From positions 23,725,175-23,789,174 of the forward strand of contig CM023540.1 in NCBI GenBank assembly GCA_013350335.1: a DNA stretch of 64,000 nucleotides. Direction: 5' to 3'. The position numbers and the translations under genes are program-made. Each line of letters starts with the position of its first letter. The stretch's first letter is position 1. A model generated the notes under the pieces. That model searched no databases, had not been told where the DNA came from, and worked only from the letters and a program-made list of their open reading frames with translations. Shown one piece after another: positions 1-12,900 of the stretch. This DNA is from Chimonanthus salicifolius (taxonomy: Eukaryota; Streptophyta; Magnoliopsida; Laurales; Calycanthaceae).

Positions 1-3000
1 CAGAATATCAATAAAGAAATGTGCTTAATCTCAATGCAAGGTTAGGCATAAATTTATAGATTCCATAATTTGTACAACTGTAAGTGGTTACAAGAGGCAA
101 ATCTACTAATTGGACAATCTTAAATACTATATCTACAAGATAATGCAATCTCAACCAATAAAGGGTTAATGCACTTCGGGCATATTTGTTTGTTTCCTCA
201 GAAAATAAATTACAATAGAAAATAGATTTCAATGGAAAACTTTCTTGGGGAAATGGCTTAATAGGCGTTCACTTTCAAATCTAAAAAATTTCATATGTTT
301 GCTTGTCACTAACCTACAAAAGAAAAAAAATGGTTGATAAATGGGTGAAGTCAGGTTAAGTTAATCCATTTAATAAACTAGTTGTGGGACATGCTTCTCA
401 TGGCTTTATGCTTGAACATGTCTTATCAAAAACACTTTGATTGGATCAATAAAGTGATGATCTTAAAGTGTGGAAAAGTTTAGAGATCAAAGAAAATTTC
501 AAAATGATACAAAACTTAGATGGTTTAAAACTATTTATAATTAATTCAATAAAAGGAGTTCACCAATCAAACTCACATGTTACAAAGAGAAGTCATTCCA
601 AGAGATTATAGAAGAAGAATTTTTTTTTCAATTCACCTCTTCTTCTCCATGCTCGAAACATCACAAGGGGGAGGGGGTGTGTGTTAGGTAGAGAGAATCT
701 AAATATAAAGAGAGAGTTTGAAATTGTAGTAGATTTTTCTTCCAATGTGTTTTTAGAATTTAAATATGGGTGAAAATTTTCAAGGTAGGAGGTAGAAACA
801 TACTAAATTTTTTGGCAAGAACAATTTTGGAATTTTTCTTATATTGCCTACCAATATAGAAGCAAATCACAACCATTCGATACATGAATTGTAAAGATTT
901 ATTTGATGGACACTCAAAATTCTCTCTTTTATATTAAACAATAGTATAGGATGGGACAAGACTGGTAGTTAAATTGGGTCTACCATTTAATAAATGAGCC
1001 AAGTGGTTCAACCAATTTAAGTTTCATCAGGTACTCGAGGTGGATCAACCCACTTAATCAAGGAGTTATCTTGGCTATGGTTCGAATTGAACTTATTAGA
1101 ATTATTCAGGTTGGGCAAACCCATTTAATAAATGGGTCATTTCAAGTTGGATCAATCCATTTAATAAATGGTTTGGAGGTATAAGTCAAGTTAAGTCAAC
1201 CATTTAATAAATGGCCAAAAGGTTAACTCATTTAACCTTATTCGAGTACTAAAATCAAGTTAACTCATTTAATAAAGATTTAGGTCATGTCTGGGTTGGA
1301 TCAACCTATTTATGATTATTTGGGTTGGATTAATCCATTTAATAAGTTGGTTAACTTTATACAAGTTGGGTTAGGTCATACTTTTAATAAATGAGTGAAG
1401 TTGGATCGACCCATTTAAACTTGGTAATCTACTTTGATTGGGTTGACCTATTTAATAAATGGGTCAAGACCTATTGGGTCAACCCATTTTGCAAATGAGG
1501 TAAGTTGGGTCAACCTATTTAACCTAGTCAAGTCGAACTAATCTATTTAATAAATGGGTCTGGTTAGGTCAACTCATTTAAGCTTAGTTGGGTCACATCA
1601 ACCTATTTAATAAATAGGTCAAGTTGAGTATACATATGATCAAAGTGTTTAATATTTATTTAAATAAACCCTAAAGGTGTGACTTCATAAATTTTATGAG
1701 GAAAGTATTTCTTTGTGGGTCCTGATGGAAATTTTTTAGACTAGATTCTTAAGAAAATTTGGCCCAAAGAATCTGGATTCCTAAGAAAATTTGTGCATGC
1801 CATAAACTCTAACATTGTGTTGGACCATGAAAAACCCAACATTTATGTCTTTATGCCAAAAATCTTATTTTTCACAAAAAATGAATTAGATGTTGTTTCA
1901 CCAAGAAAGGAAAATCTCCCTCTTTTCCTCATTAAATTTCTTATCTCACTCTATAAGAAATGGATTCCTTGGAAGAAGAAGAAAATGTCTCATATTCTAT
2001 ACTCTTATTAAAGAGACCTTGTTCGATGGAAGAAGGGGGAAGACTTTCATTTTCTTTAGTCTTCACTTGCCATGACGTGGAAAATGATAAACAACCCCTT
2101 AGGTAAACATAAATGTGTACTCAACAGCATGTTCAATAAATACCCCAGGTATATCATATCCAGATGGAAGTATCATTAGTTGATTGAACTTGGAATCAAA
2201 ACATATGCTGCAATATCCATTTGAAAGAATAAAATATTGCAAGCATAGCAAACACATTAAGCCACATAAAAAGCACTATATATAATATACTGCTTAAAAG
2301 AAGAAAACCAAAATCCCTAAGAGATGAATAAATGCTGGTAACAAAATCCCTAAGAGACGAATATGCTTTTTTTCAAAGCTAGAACTGATAAATGATCTAG
2401 GAAACAAAGGAGAATCCTCAACACAAGTAAAGCAATTTGCACCTCTTTGCTGAATAAATTACAACGTTTGACCTACACATTAGGATTATGAGTATTTCAA
2501 AACATAAAAGAATACAGAACCAAAGAAATGCACGTGTGTGAATGAGAGAGAGAGACTTCAGAATGACATTGGTAAAAAAAATGCAAAATGGTTATCATTT
2601 AGCTAAAGAAAATATATATTACAGATTATACACACTTGGGAATGACAACTCTTGTGAACTCAACATGAATTATCTCCAACATACTGAAATTGTCAAGTTC
2701 ATGTTCAAAACATGTACACTAATACATTGAAAACCCCGAGTTAATAAAAGCAATACCTCAAAAAATCAGCCACACAAAACTTCCACAACAGCCAGTGTAA
2801 AGTAGTAAAGAAAATCTGCAGAAGAAAGCAAAAGATAAGTTCCAGACAACCACCGGAAAAAATGATAGGAAAAGGGGAAATCTTCATGATGAAAACATGC
2901 ATGTTACCAGCATTTTGAGTCATGCACTTGAGAAGTAACTAGTGCCAAAAGACAGCCAAATCATGACCATCGACAGCACAAGGCAGGCAGAAAATGAAAG

Positions 3001-3084
3001 GCAGATGCTCTCATTGCTCATTCCAGTGGTGCATAATCATGCACTTGGAGTCTGAAAGTCGTACGTTTTATAGAACTGATCTTT
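1..3084. other. Intergenic region downstream of GCP3
   Basis: AT-rich DNA with only short open frames, none resembling a known protein. Its main structure is the palindromic repeat cluster near 980-1620, annotated separately. About 2740-3084 probably contains the 3' UTR of the minus-strand GCP3 gene, because the stop codon is at 3085. No other gene is supported. Confidence 0.6.
980..1620. repeat. Cluster of palindromic CATTTAATAAATG-type repeats
   Basis: About ten degenerate units built around CATTTAATAAATG, which is its own reverse complement apart from variants, separated by GGGTCAAGTTGGGTCAACC-like text. Copies are near 985, 1119, 1159, 1198, 1264, 1337, 1381, 1448, 1540 and 1601, with an outlier near 367. 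Spacing is irregular (40-90 bp). This resembles the subterminal repeat zones of non-autonomous hAT-type elements, but I could not find terminal inverted repeats or a target-site duplication around it. Confidence 0.6.
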
Positions 3085-6000
3085 CTACACATTAACACGA
3101 AGCCGGCTATAAAATTCTGTGAAGTCCAGTCGGAAAAGAAGAAACTTCAAATCGACATGTTGCTGCAGAGGCAACTGAGCTATAAAACCTTCAAGTGATG
3201 TTGAATATTCATTTGCAATAATGTCTAAATCTTCTTCCATTTTCCGGCGAAATTCTGAAGTAATTTGTGTGATGGCCTTTCTGCCGTCTCCAGCCCACGA
3301 TTTTGGTTTTGAGTTATCATCATTTGACTTTAACACTGGTTTTCTTCTACCTCTAGAACCACCTTTGCGCAGACTAGCATGATGGATTAAAAAATATGTC
3401 AATTTATAAAATGGCAATCAGTAAATTTTATAGAAAATGAGCCAAGCATGAAAAAGAGACTGCAGAATTTACACGATGTTCAATATTCACAAGACATTGA
3501 TGACTTCAAACCAAGTAAGAGATGCTACCTTTATACAACATAACAGCTATACATAATGATTGGGAGAATGTTGGCCCCACATGTTTTAAAAACAATCATT
3601 TCAACATCTTGGCAATTCCTTTTAATTACCATCATTATAAATATATTCTTCTAACAAAACAGAACCTTAGACAAAAAGAATAACACCATAATAATGATTA
3701 CATTATTTCAATAAACCAGAAGGGCCCTTGCACTGCAGAATGGAATATTTTGTTCTGTCATCTAAAACAGTTACATTTTAAGATAATATCCAGTAAAATA
3801 ACATCTTTCATATCATTACAAAACAGCCCATTTCAAAAAAAAAAAATTGAAAGAAAGAAAGGACCTTTTAAACATGGAATGTAATGTGCATGCAAGTCTT
3901 TTCCTTTTGTTAATAAACAAAGGCCTGTTTTTCTGAAACTCGTAAACACATGCATTATTTCATAAACAAAAACACTAGAGAGGGATGGATGTTTAGAAAA
4001 TGATATGGAGAGGGGTTGGGTAAAATTTCACTCTCATCCAATCATCCTATCTTAATGATTTTGGATCTTAAAAATTCAACCATTATAAATCATTTGACTT
4101 TCATGGCCTATCTCACAAAGCTACATGTACTTAATTGAGGAGCTGCTCCAGCATCCTCCTAACCATAAAGTTCTTCGCACATTCCACCCAACCATACAAG
4201 GTCCAGCCTTTGATCATGGCCATCCTCTTCAGAGAAAATGACTACCTCAGCCTCCCTAAAATTGCTCTTTAATTAATAGCACATGCAAAGTGGCTTGTGA
4301 CCATTAAATTGGTTTATTTAACTGCAACACTGTCAATGAAACCATTGTCAAGGTCAAGAAATAGAGATTACCTTGATTGCAACTCATAGATTCCTTCATA
4401 TAACCGATCTGCATAGCTACGGAACCGCAATATAAGGTCAAATAGAACAAAGAGTGTCTTGCTAATGTTTTGGGATCGTTCCCCTAGAAGAGATTTCTCT
4501 ACAATGGAATTGAGGTACTTTTCATGTGCTGCAAGCAAGTCATCTAGATCCTTCGACTCTTCCATTTCTTTTAAAAAATAAGACCAGGACACTTCCAGAA
4601 CCTCAAACATGATATAATATTGCAGGTTTGTAACAAAGTGGTTCATCTGATCCCACAGAACTTGGCATCGCCGGGATATTGAGACAAATTGAAAAGTGAC
4701 TGTTCCACTCTGCTTTGCAAAAATGTCAGAACTAATGTAGTTTGGCTTCATAATTTTCCACGCTCCAATAAGGGCATGCTCCACACGCCTAAGCTTCCAA
4801 AGGAAATTGAAAATTCTAAGATACCTTGCCATGACTGATTCTGTGAACACAGTATCTAAAGGCACCCTCGCATTGTACTCCAGTGAGAAAACATCCCATC
4901 CCCTATCTCCTGGACCATGTGGTATCATCTTGACCCTCAATCTATCCAATATGCCAGGGTCATCATACTGTGCATTTGATGACCTGATTGCGCTTTCAAG
5001 CAACCCCGCCAGCTTGAAAGAGCTGATCGTGTTTGCAGCCTCAGAAAGCTCAGGCCCAACAATGTCCATCAGATACTGAACAAAATCACCTTGCCCAAGA
5101 AGCAAATAGCGTTTGATTGCAAGACAATGCTCCTTAAACTTATAGCGCTTATAAATGACATCCATCAGATGCTTGTCGATCCTCTTTGCCGCTTCAGCAA
5201 CCAGTGCTTCAAGAGCATCGGTCTCACCATACCCAAGCCCACCTCTCATCGTCGTTGTTCCTGCTGCAGCAGCTGCCTCAGATGCAGCATCAGCCCACCC
5301 CTGATCCTCACAGCACACCCGGAGAAAATTTATAGACTTCCCTGTCCTCAGTATCCTCTGTGCAAGTGACGGAGAGATAAAGGATGGAAGCATCCCATCA
5401 TGGAGCCGATACCCCTCACGCCAGAGCGACTCCGCCTTCACCGGCTGACTGACAACAAAGAACTCTGCAAAGACATCATCAAGCTCCCCTTCCAAAACCC
5501 AACTCCTCACCATCTCAAACAGTGGCGAACACACACGCCGCAGCAGCCGGCGCATGAATTCCTGCACCATAGGATCACCATGCTGTGCATGCATATGAAT
5601 TGCCCCCGCCATTGCGCCGCCCCTCAAAACCCTGCAACTATCCACCAAAACTGCAAGCAATCGCATTCTCACTGTCGGTTCAGCAAACCAAACACCCAAT
5701 CTCCTAAGGGAAAGATAATTCCCTGAATTGCTCTCTGACACTAGAGGTATCGGATTCAGTGACTGCGATTCAAGAACTGCCAGCAACTTATAATAATCCG
5801 ACAACTCATCCTGAATTGCAGCAGTGAATGCTTGCCCCACCGGTCCCAACATCCTCAGCTGGAAACCGATCCATACTCTCCAAAACATACCCCCTAACCT
5901 TTCTAAACAGCCAGCCCAATTCACATAGCTTCCTAACCATAATTCGTGTTGACTTTGGCACTCTGAGTGAGTCTGAGAGATCATATCCATCCAAAACTTT

Positions 6001-6607
6001 GTCAAATTTAACATATTTCCCGTCAATCCCTTGGCAAGCATACAACACGTCTCTCACCAGAACAGATTCTGGGATCTCATTCTCTTCCAGAATCAGATCG
6101 GAGAACTCCCGAGTTGCAATTTCACGAATATTCTCTGGATCCTTGGAAAGGAACAGAACGCCACCATTTCTAGTGCCCTTCTCTAGGATTTTGTTTTCTG
6201 GGGTTCTAAAGTGGGAATCATAGAGGGCAGGGAGGAGGGAGGGAAAACCCGGGCCGTTAGAATGCTGGGATCTGCAATGGTCTTCGGAGATGACCTTGAG
6301 GACGGTAGAGGACGGCCCAACGGTTGGTGACGGAGCCAGGGCCAGATTTGGCGGCGAATTTGGAGTAGAGATCGGCGAAAGTTAGGGCATCGGAAGACTT
6401 ACCTTCAGTTACGAGGCGGCGTTTGATTGATTCAGCTATGGAGGTTTCGTCAGGGGAGATAGAAGGGGTCATGCGACTGGAGAGAAGTCGGATGGCGTAT
6501 TTGATAGACTTGTCAGTGTTGGACGGCTGCGATTGGTCGGGGACCAATCGGTGGACCAGATCCTTGATGAGATCGACGGTTCCGGTTGACTGCTGCCGCA
6601 GCTCCAT
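3085..6607 (-). CDS. GCP3: Gamma-tubulin complex component 3 (GCP3/SPC98), frame broken by two 1-nt insertions
   Basis: Core subunit of the gamma-tubulin complex, which nucleates microtubules at the nuclear envelope and cortex in plants. Two exons on the minus strand: 6607-4372 and 3373-3085, with a 998 bp GT-AG intron that splits an AGT serine codon. The ATG at 6607 gives a protein starting MELRQQS. Diagnostic stretches include ADLYSKFAAKSGPGS, RVCSPLFEMVRSWVLEGEL, QRILRTGKSINFLRVCC, the glycine-rich GGLGYGETDALE and, at the end, FLLFRLDFTEFYSRL, which together cover the GIP1 and GIP2 regions of GCP proteins. Ignoring one extra G near 6303 and one near 5840-5841, the gene would encode about 840 residues, close to the Arabidopsis protein. 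As printed, the frame shifts at both places and meets a stop at about 6257, so this is either a sequencing error or a recently inactivated gene. Confidence 0.93.
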
Positions 6608-9600
6608 GGAGGGTTGGGGGGTTTGCCGGTTTGGTTTGCCGGTTTGGTGGTGAAAAGCAAACCCTAGATTTAGATAGAGGGTTTCATCTGGGAGAAAAAT
6701 GTGAGAGTTTTGTAGGGTTTTTGGTTTTTCGCGGGCGGGCAAATTGAAGTTTTTAAAAAGGAGAGGAGTGAGGACTGCGGAATTATAATATTCAGATTTA
6801 GAGATTTTTGAGTATGAGATAGAATGAAATTTTTACTTGAAATTTGTATTTGATTGTCCATCGTCCTATTTCTCGTCATTTTCTACTTTTATTTTTATCT
6901 TTCTCTTTTTGTTCTTAATTCACTTTTTTTTTTCCTTTTTTTACTCTTTGGAGTTTTCATCTTATTTTCTTTCATTTTTCTTATTTTTATTTTATTTTTC
7001 TCATATTTTTCAGTTCATTTTTTCTCAGCTAATGTGGAATAGTTTAAAGTAGTATTGAGAATTGTCGTTAGTCCACACGAATAAAATAAGAGAATAGTTC
7101 AGTGTTAATCGAATATTGCTCTAAGCTTAAAAAAATGCTATATGCAACATTAAGAAAAAGTTAATTTCCAATGAATTAGTTCTTACTTGATTTAATTAAA
7201 TTAAAAAATATAATAAAAATTTAACAATTCAATTGAACTAAATATTGAATTATAAATGCATGCAATTAATTTAATTTAAAAGAAGTTTAATAAACTAAAT
7301 TAAAAAAAAAAAACAAAATGATTTAAGAGACTCTCTCTAAACTTGCATTCAAATTTGAGCTTCAATTAATCTTACAAAATTCGTCCGTTACTAAATATAC
7401 CCACGACCTATATTTATGAGCTCGTCACTAGTGTTTAACCTTAGATAAACTAACTTTAAACCGTGTTAGATTTTGGAGAGTCAGATCATTAAAGATATAT
7501 TGTCGATCCAATCATAGATCGAACTCTGCACTGAGCTCGGGGTAGCAAATCACACCTAAACCAATCTAATTGGCATGAGAAGCAAGAAACTAACGAGGCT
7601 TAGGGTGTGCAAGCCCAATTCGACTCACCTACCTTACATGCTTAACCGAATGGAAAAAACTTAAAAACTAAAAAATACACGAGTGACAAAATTCCACATA
7701 AGACTCTGAGCTAACTAAAACACCAACACTTCATGTGACCAAACACCTTGCATGGTGGGAGGAGAGGAGAGTTGAGGTTCTCCAAGGAGCATGAGAAAGC
7801 ATCCAATGAGGTCGTGCCAAGTGGAGGGTAATGTGGCATCCTCCAATCAAAACTCTCCCAGTGTAGTCGGTCATGAGGAGTCCTTGAAGCATGAAGTCCC
7901 TTCATTTACTCGTCCACACGCCAAAGGCGTGAGAGAAGCTGGCCACAATGGAGAGAATGTAAGACTTACCCCAAAGTCCAAAGAGAGAGGAAACCAAAGG
8001 AGACTAGGGTTTGGAGTCGGCCAAAGAGCTGAAATCCACATCCTCTTAGAATTTTGGGCAAATGAGATCTCTAGTGGGGTTCACCATGCATCAAGCCCAC
8101 CGATCGAAAACTCTCCACATTCATCAAAAGTTGCTTTCTATTAAACCTTACAAGTTTGTGAGATTGTCCTTGAACACATAAGTATAAATCTTTTAATGAG
8201 CTCAGATTTCAACTCAAATAATTTTCTTTTATTAATTGAGCTTGACCTCAATACAACACAAACCTAGCTTGAGCCGACTCCATTTTCATTCATTTTTTTT
8301 TAAGACTAAGGTGTCTAGACTTCTTAGATGCACCAGATAATACTATAGAGAGTGACTCTTTTATGTTAAAAAAACTTGAACTCAAGACTTTCCACATCTC
8401 AAACAGACACTCCATTTTCATTTTTATTAATGCATTTGCTTTTTCTGCGTAATTGTTCTTAACTACACTAACTACTTTCTAATAAAAAAACCTTAATTGC
8501 TAAGAAAGTAAACACTTGCATTATATAAAAAAAAAAGTCGTATGCAAAGATAGGAGTTTTTGCCTTTGTATTGAAGAGCTATTGTTGTAGAAGAGTTTTT
8601 ATTTTATTTGCTAGTCGTGGAGTTTATCCGAGGTCCTTGCATGCCATTGAATCCTCCAATTCTTAGGCATCTAAGGTGGAGCCCACGTCCAACGTCGCAG
8701 TCAAAAAACATGTTAATGAATGCTTATACAGTGGCAGACTAGCATGCCCATTACTAACACTTGGAAGCTCTTTCCACACTGGCATGGTTGCTACACTCGC
8801 GTGAGTACTATTATTTCATATTTTAGAATGAGAAACACTATGATATGCGATGTATTAAGATACTCGAAAGTGTATTTGAATGTAATAGTAATTAAGTCTT
8901 GTGATTGTCGATTTTGCAGTCCATTATCCTATTATAATTAGATATCAAAATTTGATATTTCTTGGATGAAAAATGAGTTTCACGTATGAAATTTCCTTAA
9001 CTTTATTATAATTTTTAATAAAATCCATGTCATCTGATCATTCCTATTCTTAGATATGGATATTTTTAATTTTTAAGATTCATTATTGAGAGTTTTTTTT
9101 TTTTTTTGAAAATTCATTATTGAGAGATATTTTCATACGTTTCTTGTGATCATGATTCAAGAGAAGGGACTTGTAGTTTTTACTTCAGTTTTAGCTGTCG
9201 TCATGATGAGCTATCATCATCTTGGATAATAATTTATATCCTAAAATGATCCAACCAGGTCATTCAAAAATAAATTAGAAAATGATGAGCTTATCCTAGA
9301 GTAGAAGTCTCGTTTGAGCCTAAGATTAAACTCAACTTGAAGGTAAGAGTTCAACTTCGATGGGGTGCATCTATCAATAGTGTAAACAAATTGTTCATAG
9401 AGCTTATTTGTGGTCCACCTTTTCTTTTTAACTTTAAATAATACCAACTGCTCTATGGATTTGGGATCATCACTGACTTTTAAAAGCTAAAATACATGCC
9501 GCACCAAACTAAGAATATTTATATCATAGATGATTTGGATTTCTAGATCCAGAAACTTTAGCATGCCTCAGTCATATCACGTTTCACCCAAAGTGTCTGA

Positions 9601-9953
9601 CCTAGATGAACAGTTTAATAGGATATTAGAATCCTTCTGCAACTCCCAATTTTTAAAATTGAGTATATATGAAAAAAGAAGATAATTCACAAAAACCACA
9701 GCTCAAACCTTAACTCCAAGGGGCATTTCTTCTTCTGCAGTTAACTAAAACGGGCATTCTTAACTAAGTCAGCTTGGCTACACTATTTTTCTAGCATAAA
9801 TCTTTTTTTCTTTTTATTCTGAAAAAGAGACATCTTCATTTTACAGCGAAATACCCCAATGAAAGCATCAACTTCAACAGATGATGGATACAGTTCAACA
9901 AAAAGATATGCAGTACGGTAGAAAACCTGGTACTCAATCTCGTTTGCATGACA
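6608..9953. other. Intergenic region between GCP3 and the GCD1-like gene
   Basis: The GCP3 promoter and 5' UTR should lie in about 6608-7000, in a T-rich stretch on the plus strand. The remainder is AT-rich. The open frame at 7791-8144 looks like no known family and is probably chance. A SINE-like fragment lies near 8295-8412. Nothing else could be supported. Confidence 0.5.
8295..8412 (-). repeat. Possible truncated SINE
   Basis: Read on the minus strand there is a GTCTTGAGTTCAAG stretch resembling an internal B box, followed by a tail motif (GTCTAGACACCTTAGTC) like the 3' ends at 32319 and 40290, and then an A-rich end. It is 5'-truncated and no target-site duplication was found. Confidence 0.35.
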
Positions 9954-12900
9954 TCAAGGTAGGATTTTGCGTCTTCGTCGTACAGTCTCCCTCTTCACAT
10001 ACATCTTCTCCATTTCATTCAGTGCTCGGCTTGACCCATCTGGCAAGCTCACAAACTTCCAGCCACCACCATTCCCACTTTTACCACGTTTACCACGCGG
10101 GCCAAGCTTCTCAACAGTGAAGTTCCATCCTTCTGATGGGCGCCTCCTGCTGTATTTGTGGCATTTTACCTCACCAGCCATCTGCAAGTAAATCTAATCA
10201 GCTATCTTTCTTTAAGAGCAAACTGACCAAATCAGCTATCACTTAAAAAAGAAGGGGAAAAACTAAATAACCAACTCAAGTGTGACTAACACTATGATAC
10301 CCAGATGCGCTGATGGGAACCAATATGGGACATGGGTGCGTGCACAAGATACAGTATAGCATGTTCAAAAAATTACGACACAGGAACGGGTACAGCAAGG
10401 ACACATTATACTTTACTTATGTGTATGTGTATATACAAAATCATAGATAATTTAAATTTTAATGAAATAGATAAATTTTCACTTGACCAAATTCAAAATT
10501 AAAAATATTATCATTTTCCAATCTTGATATAAATTTTGACATGAATAGTCTAGAATCATCATAAAGCTAATAAGCACATAGAACTTAACTGGGCCCACAA
10601 ATTAAACTTTGAACCTAACATATTTGGGTTGGGCAACTCTTTTCAACGAGGAGATTGCAAATTTATCATGAGATGGATCCCACATGATTGGATGAGATGG
10701 AGAGAAGACTTCATGAAGCCTTGTAAGATGAACCAAAAAAAAAAAAAATAGTTTTTTAATTATTAAATTTTTAAAGTCTAAAATCACATCGCTAATATGA
10801 TTAGATGGGGCTCAAATTTTACCTAGCCAATTTCCTACTCATTCTCTATACATTCAGAAAATATATAGCCCACCACAAATTTAATTATTTACTTAATCTA
10901 ATTAGTTATAGCTCTTGATAATTTCAAATTTGAGAAACAATATATACAGTAAAAGTATGGGTGATGTGGCCAAATGGTACCACATATGACATTAAGAAAA
11001 GAACGAGGGAGGGAAAGTAAAAAAAACAGGGATAAGACGACGACTAAAAAGGAATATAAAGACGGAAAGCAAAAAAATCAAGGATAAAGGAAACCATGAG
11101 AAGAAAATAACGAGGGAATACAAAAATCGATAGCATGGTCCTGTTCTCTCTCTCCTGTACTCGTATCCGTGTATCACATGATGAAAATAAATACTAGGGT
11201 TGGGTTAGAATCTTCAATAGGAAAGGTCATGAATTTGATTTTAAAACTACACATTTACCCATCTCTAAAAATAATGGATCATGTGTAGGAGAGCATACTT
11301 CACCAAATGAATTGTACAACCATGTCATGTTTATGACTTCATACTGTTATCATTACTATAAAAGATTTGTTGTTTTGAATGATAAGTTTATGTTGTCAAT
11401 GGAGAGAGAGAGCAAGCGAGCCAAAAACCAAACATTGAAACTGATAATGGCGGTACAAATACTTTTATGACCTCTAGTAGCACTAGAGTGAGCTTATTGT
11501 CCACCTACCACTCCAAATCAAGTCAGATGCCAATCATGCCATGGGACAAATTATAAAAGAGATGTAGGATGGATCGGATACCCAAATATTAAAATGAAAT
11601 GGAGAAATATATAAACCACTTGGGATTTGGTACACATCCAAAAGCAACCACAACCCACAACCTCAGTTGAGAGCTAAAATGGGTATTAACTTTACGGAGA
11701 TTGGGCCTCACACAGGGTAGCTGAATTGGTAAACACTTCGGCTCAGGAAGCAGACGTCCCAAGTTGGAGTCCCATAGCAACCTGATGCATGTGGCTTGCG
11801 GGGGTCTGCATGCATCCGGAGTTTAACCCAGCACCCTCGTACTCGGAGAGAGGTGAGGGTCTTAGGGTTCTTCATCATTAAAAAAAATGCTGGAATTGCC
11901 ACATCCAATGTTTTAAAAATCAACTTGTAGGTTATACTGTTTCAGTGAAAGTTTTTGGTCTAATAATGTTAAACTGAGGTTCAACCGTAGTCAAACCTAG
12001 TCACACTCATAACATCAATATGATAAATAATAATATTATTAAAACAAATAAGATATAAGTAACTATAATTATAAAAATGTAAATAGAAAAAAATTGTAAT
12101 GGAATAAAAAACACATAATTATAAGAACCTCACAATCACCTTTTTAAGATAAAAAGAAATGTGTTGTCAGTACTAACAGCATTAAAATTCATAATTAATC
12201 TCTTAAAAGCAATATATAAAATGTGCTAGGTTGTTTTCAAGAAATGCATTACACAGATTGATGAAGTTTATACTTAATAAACTTCATGTGTACCGAGTAC
12301 AATGCTTGTAAAGGAAGAAAGTCATATGGATCTACATCAACATCTCCATTTTTGTGAAATGCAATATATGAATAACAATGTTGTCAAACTCGAATTGTAT
12401 CATGAATCGGTCTAGGGGTGTGAATCGTAGAATCGTAAGATTCAAAACAATTTTTCTATAATTATTATTTATCATTGTCATTTAAAGAGAATCATTGTCA
12501 TCAATGTCATCTAAAACATGACAATTTGATAAATTTGCATTAAACAAAGAGCTATTTTGAGAGAGTCCAAATTTGATGAATTTGCATTAGACAAAGGGCT
12601 ATTAAGTACCCTTGATGAAAGAAAATAATTGAGATATTTGTAAATGGTTAGCAAAAAGGTATTCCAAATATAAATATAAATTTCATATTTTAAAATTTTA
12701 AATTATAAAATTTAACTTGTGTGGATATAGCGTATTTATCCCAAAATTAGCACTTAAATCAAAAGCATTTAAATAAATTTTATTAGCATTCATAAAATAA
12801 TTTTAAAAAAAAAAAGTTTTTTAATTTTTAAAATACATAATTTTTTTTGAAACAAAGAGATTCTTTTTAATTAAAACAAAAAAAAACAATTATAAAAACA

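Noticed and set aside
980..1620. Possible CRISPR-like array
   Set aside because: Units are degenerate and irregularly spaced, the genome is a plant nucleus and no cas genes exist.
11704..11888. tRNA gene
   Set aside because: Only A and B boxes are tRNA-like; no complete cloverleaf, and it ends in an A run as SINEs do.
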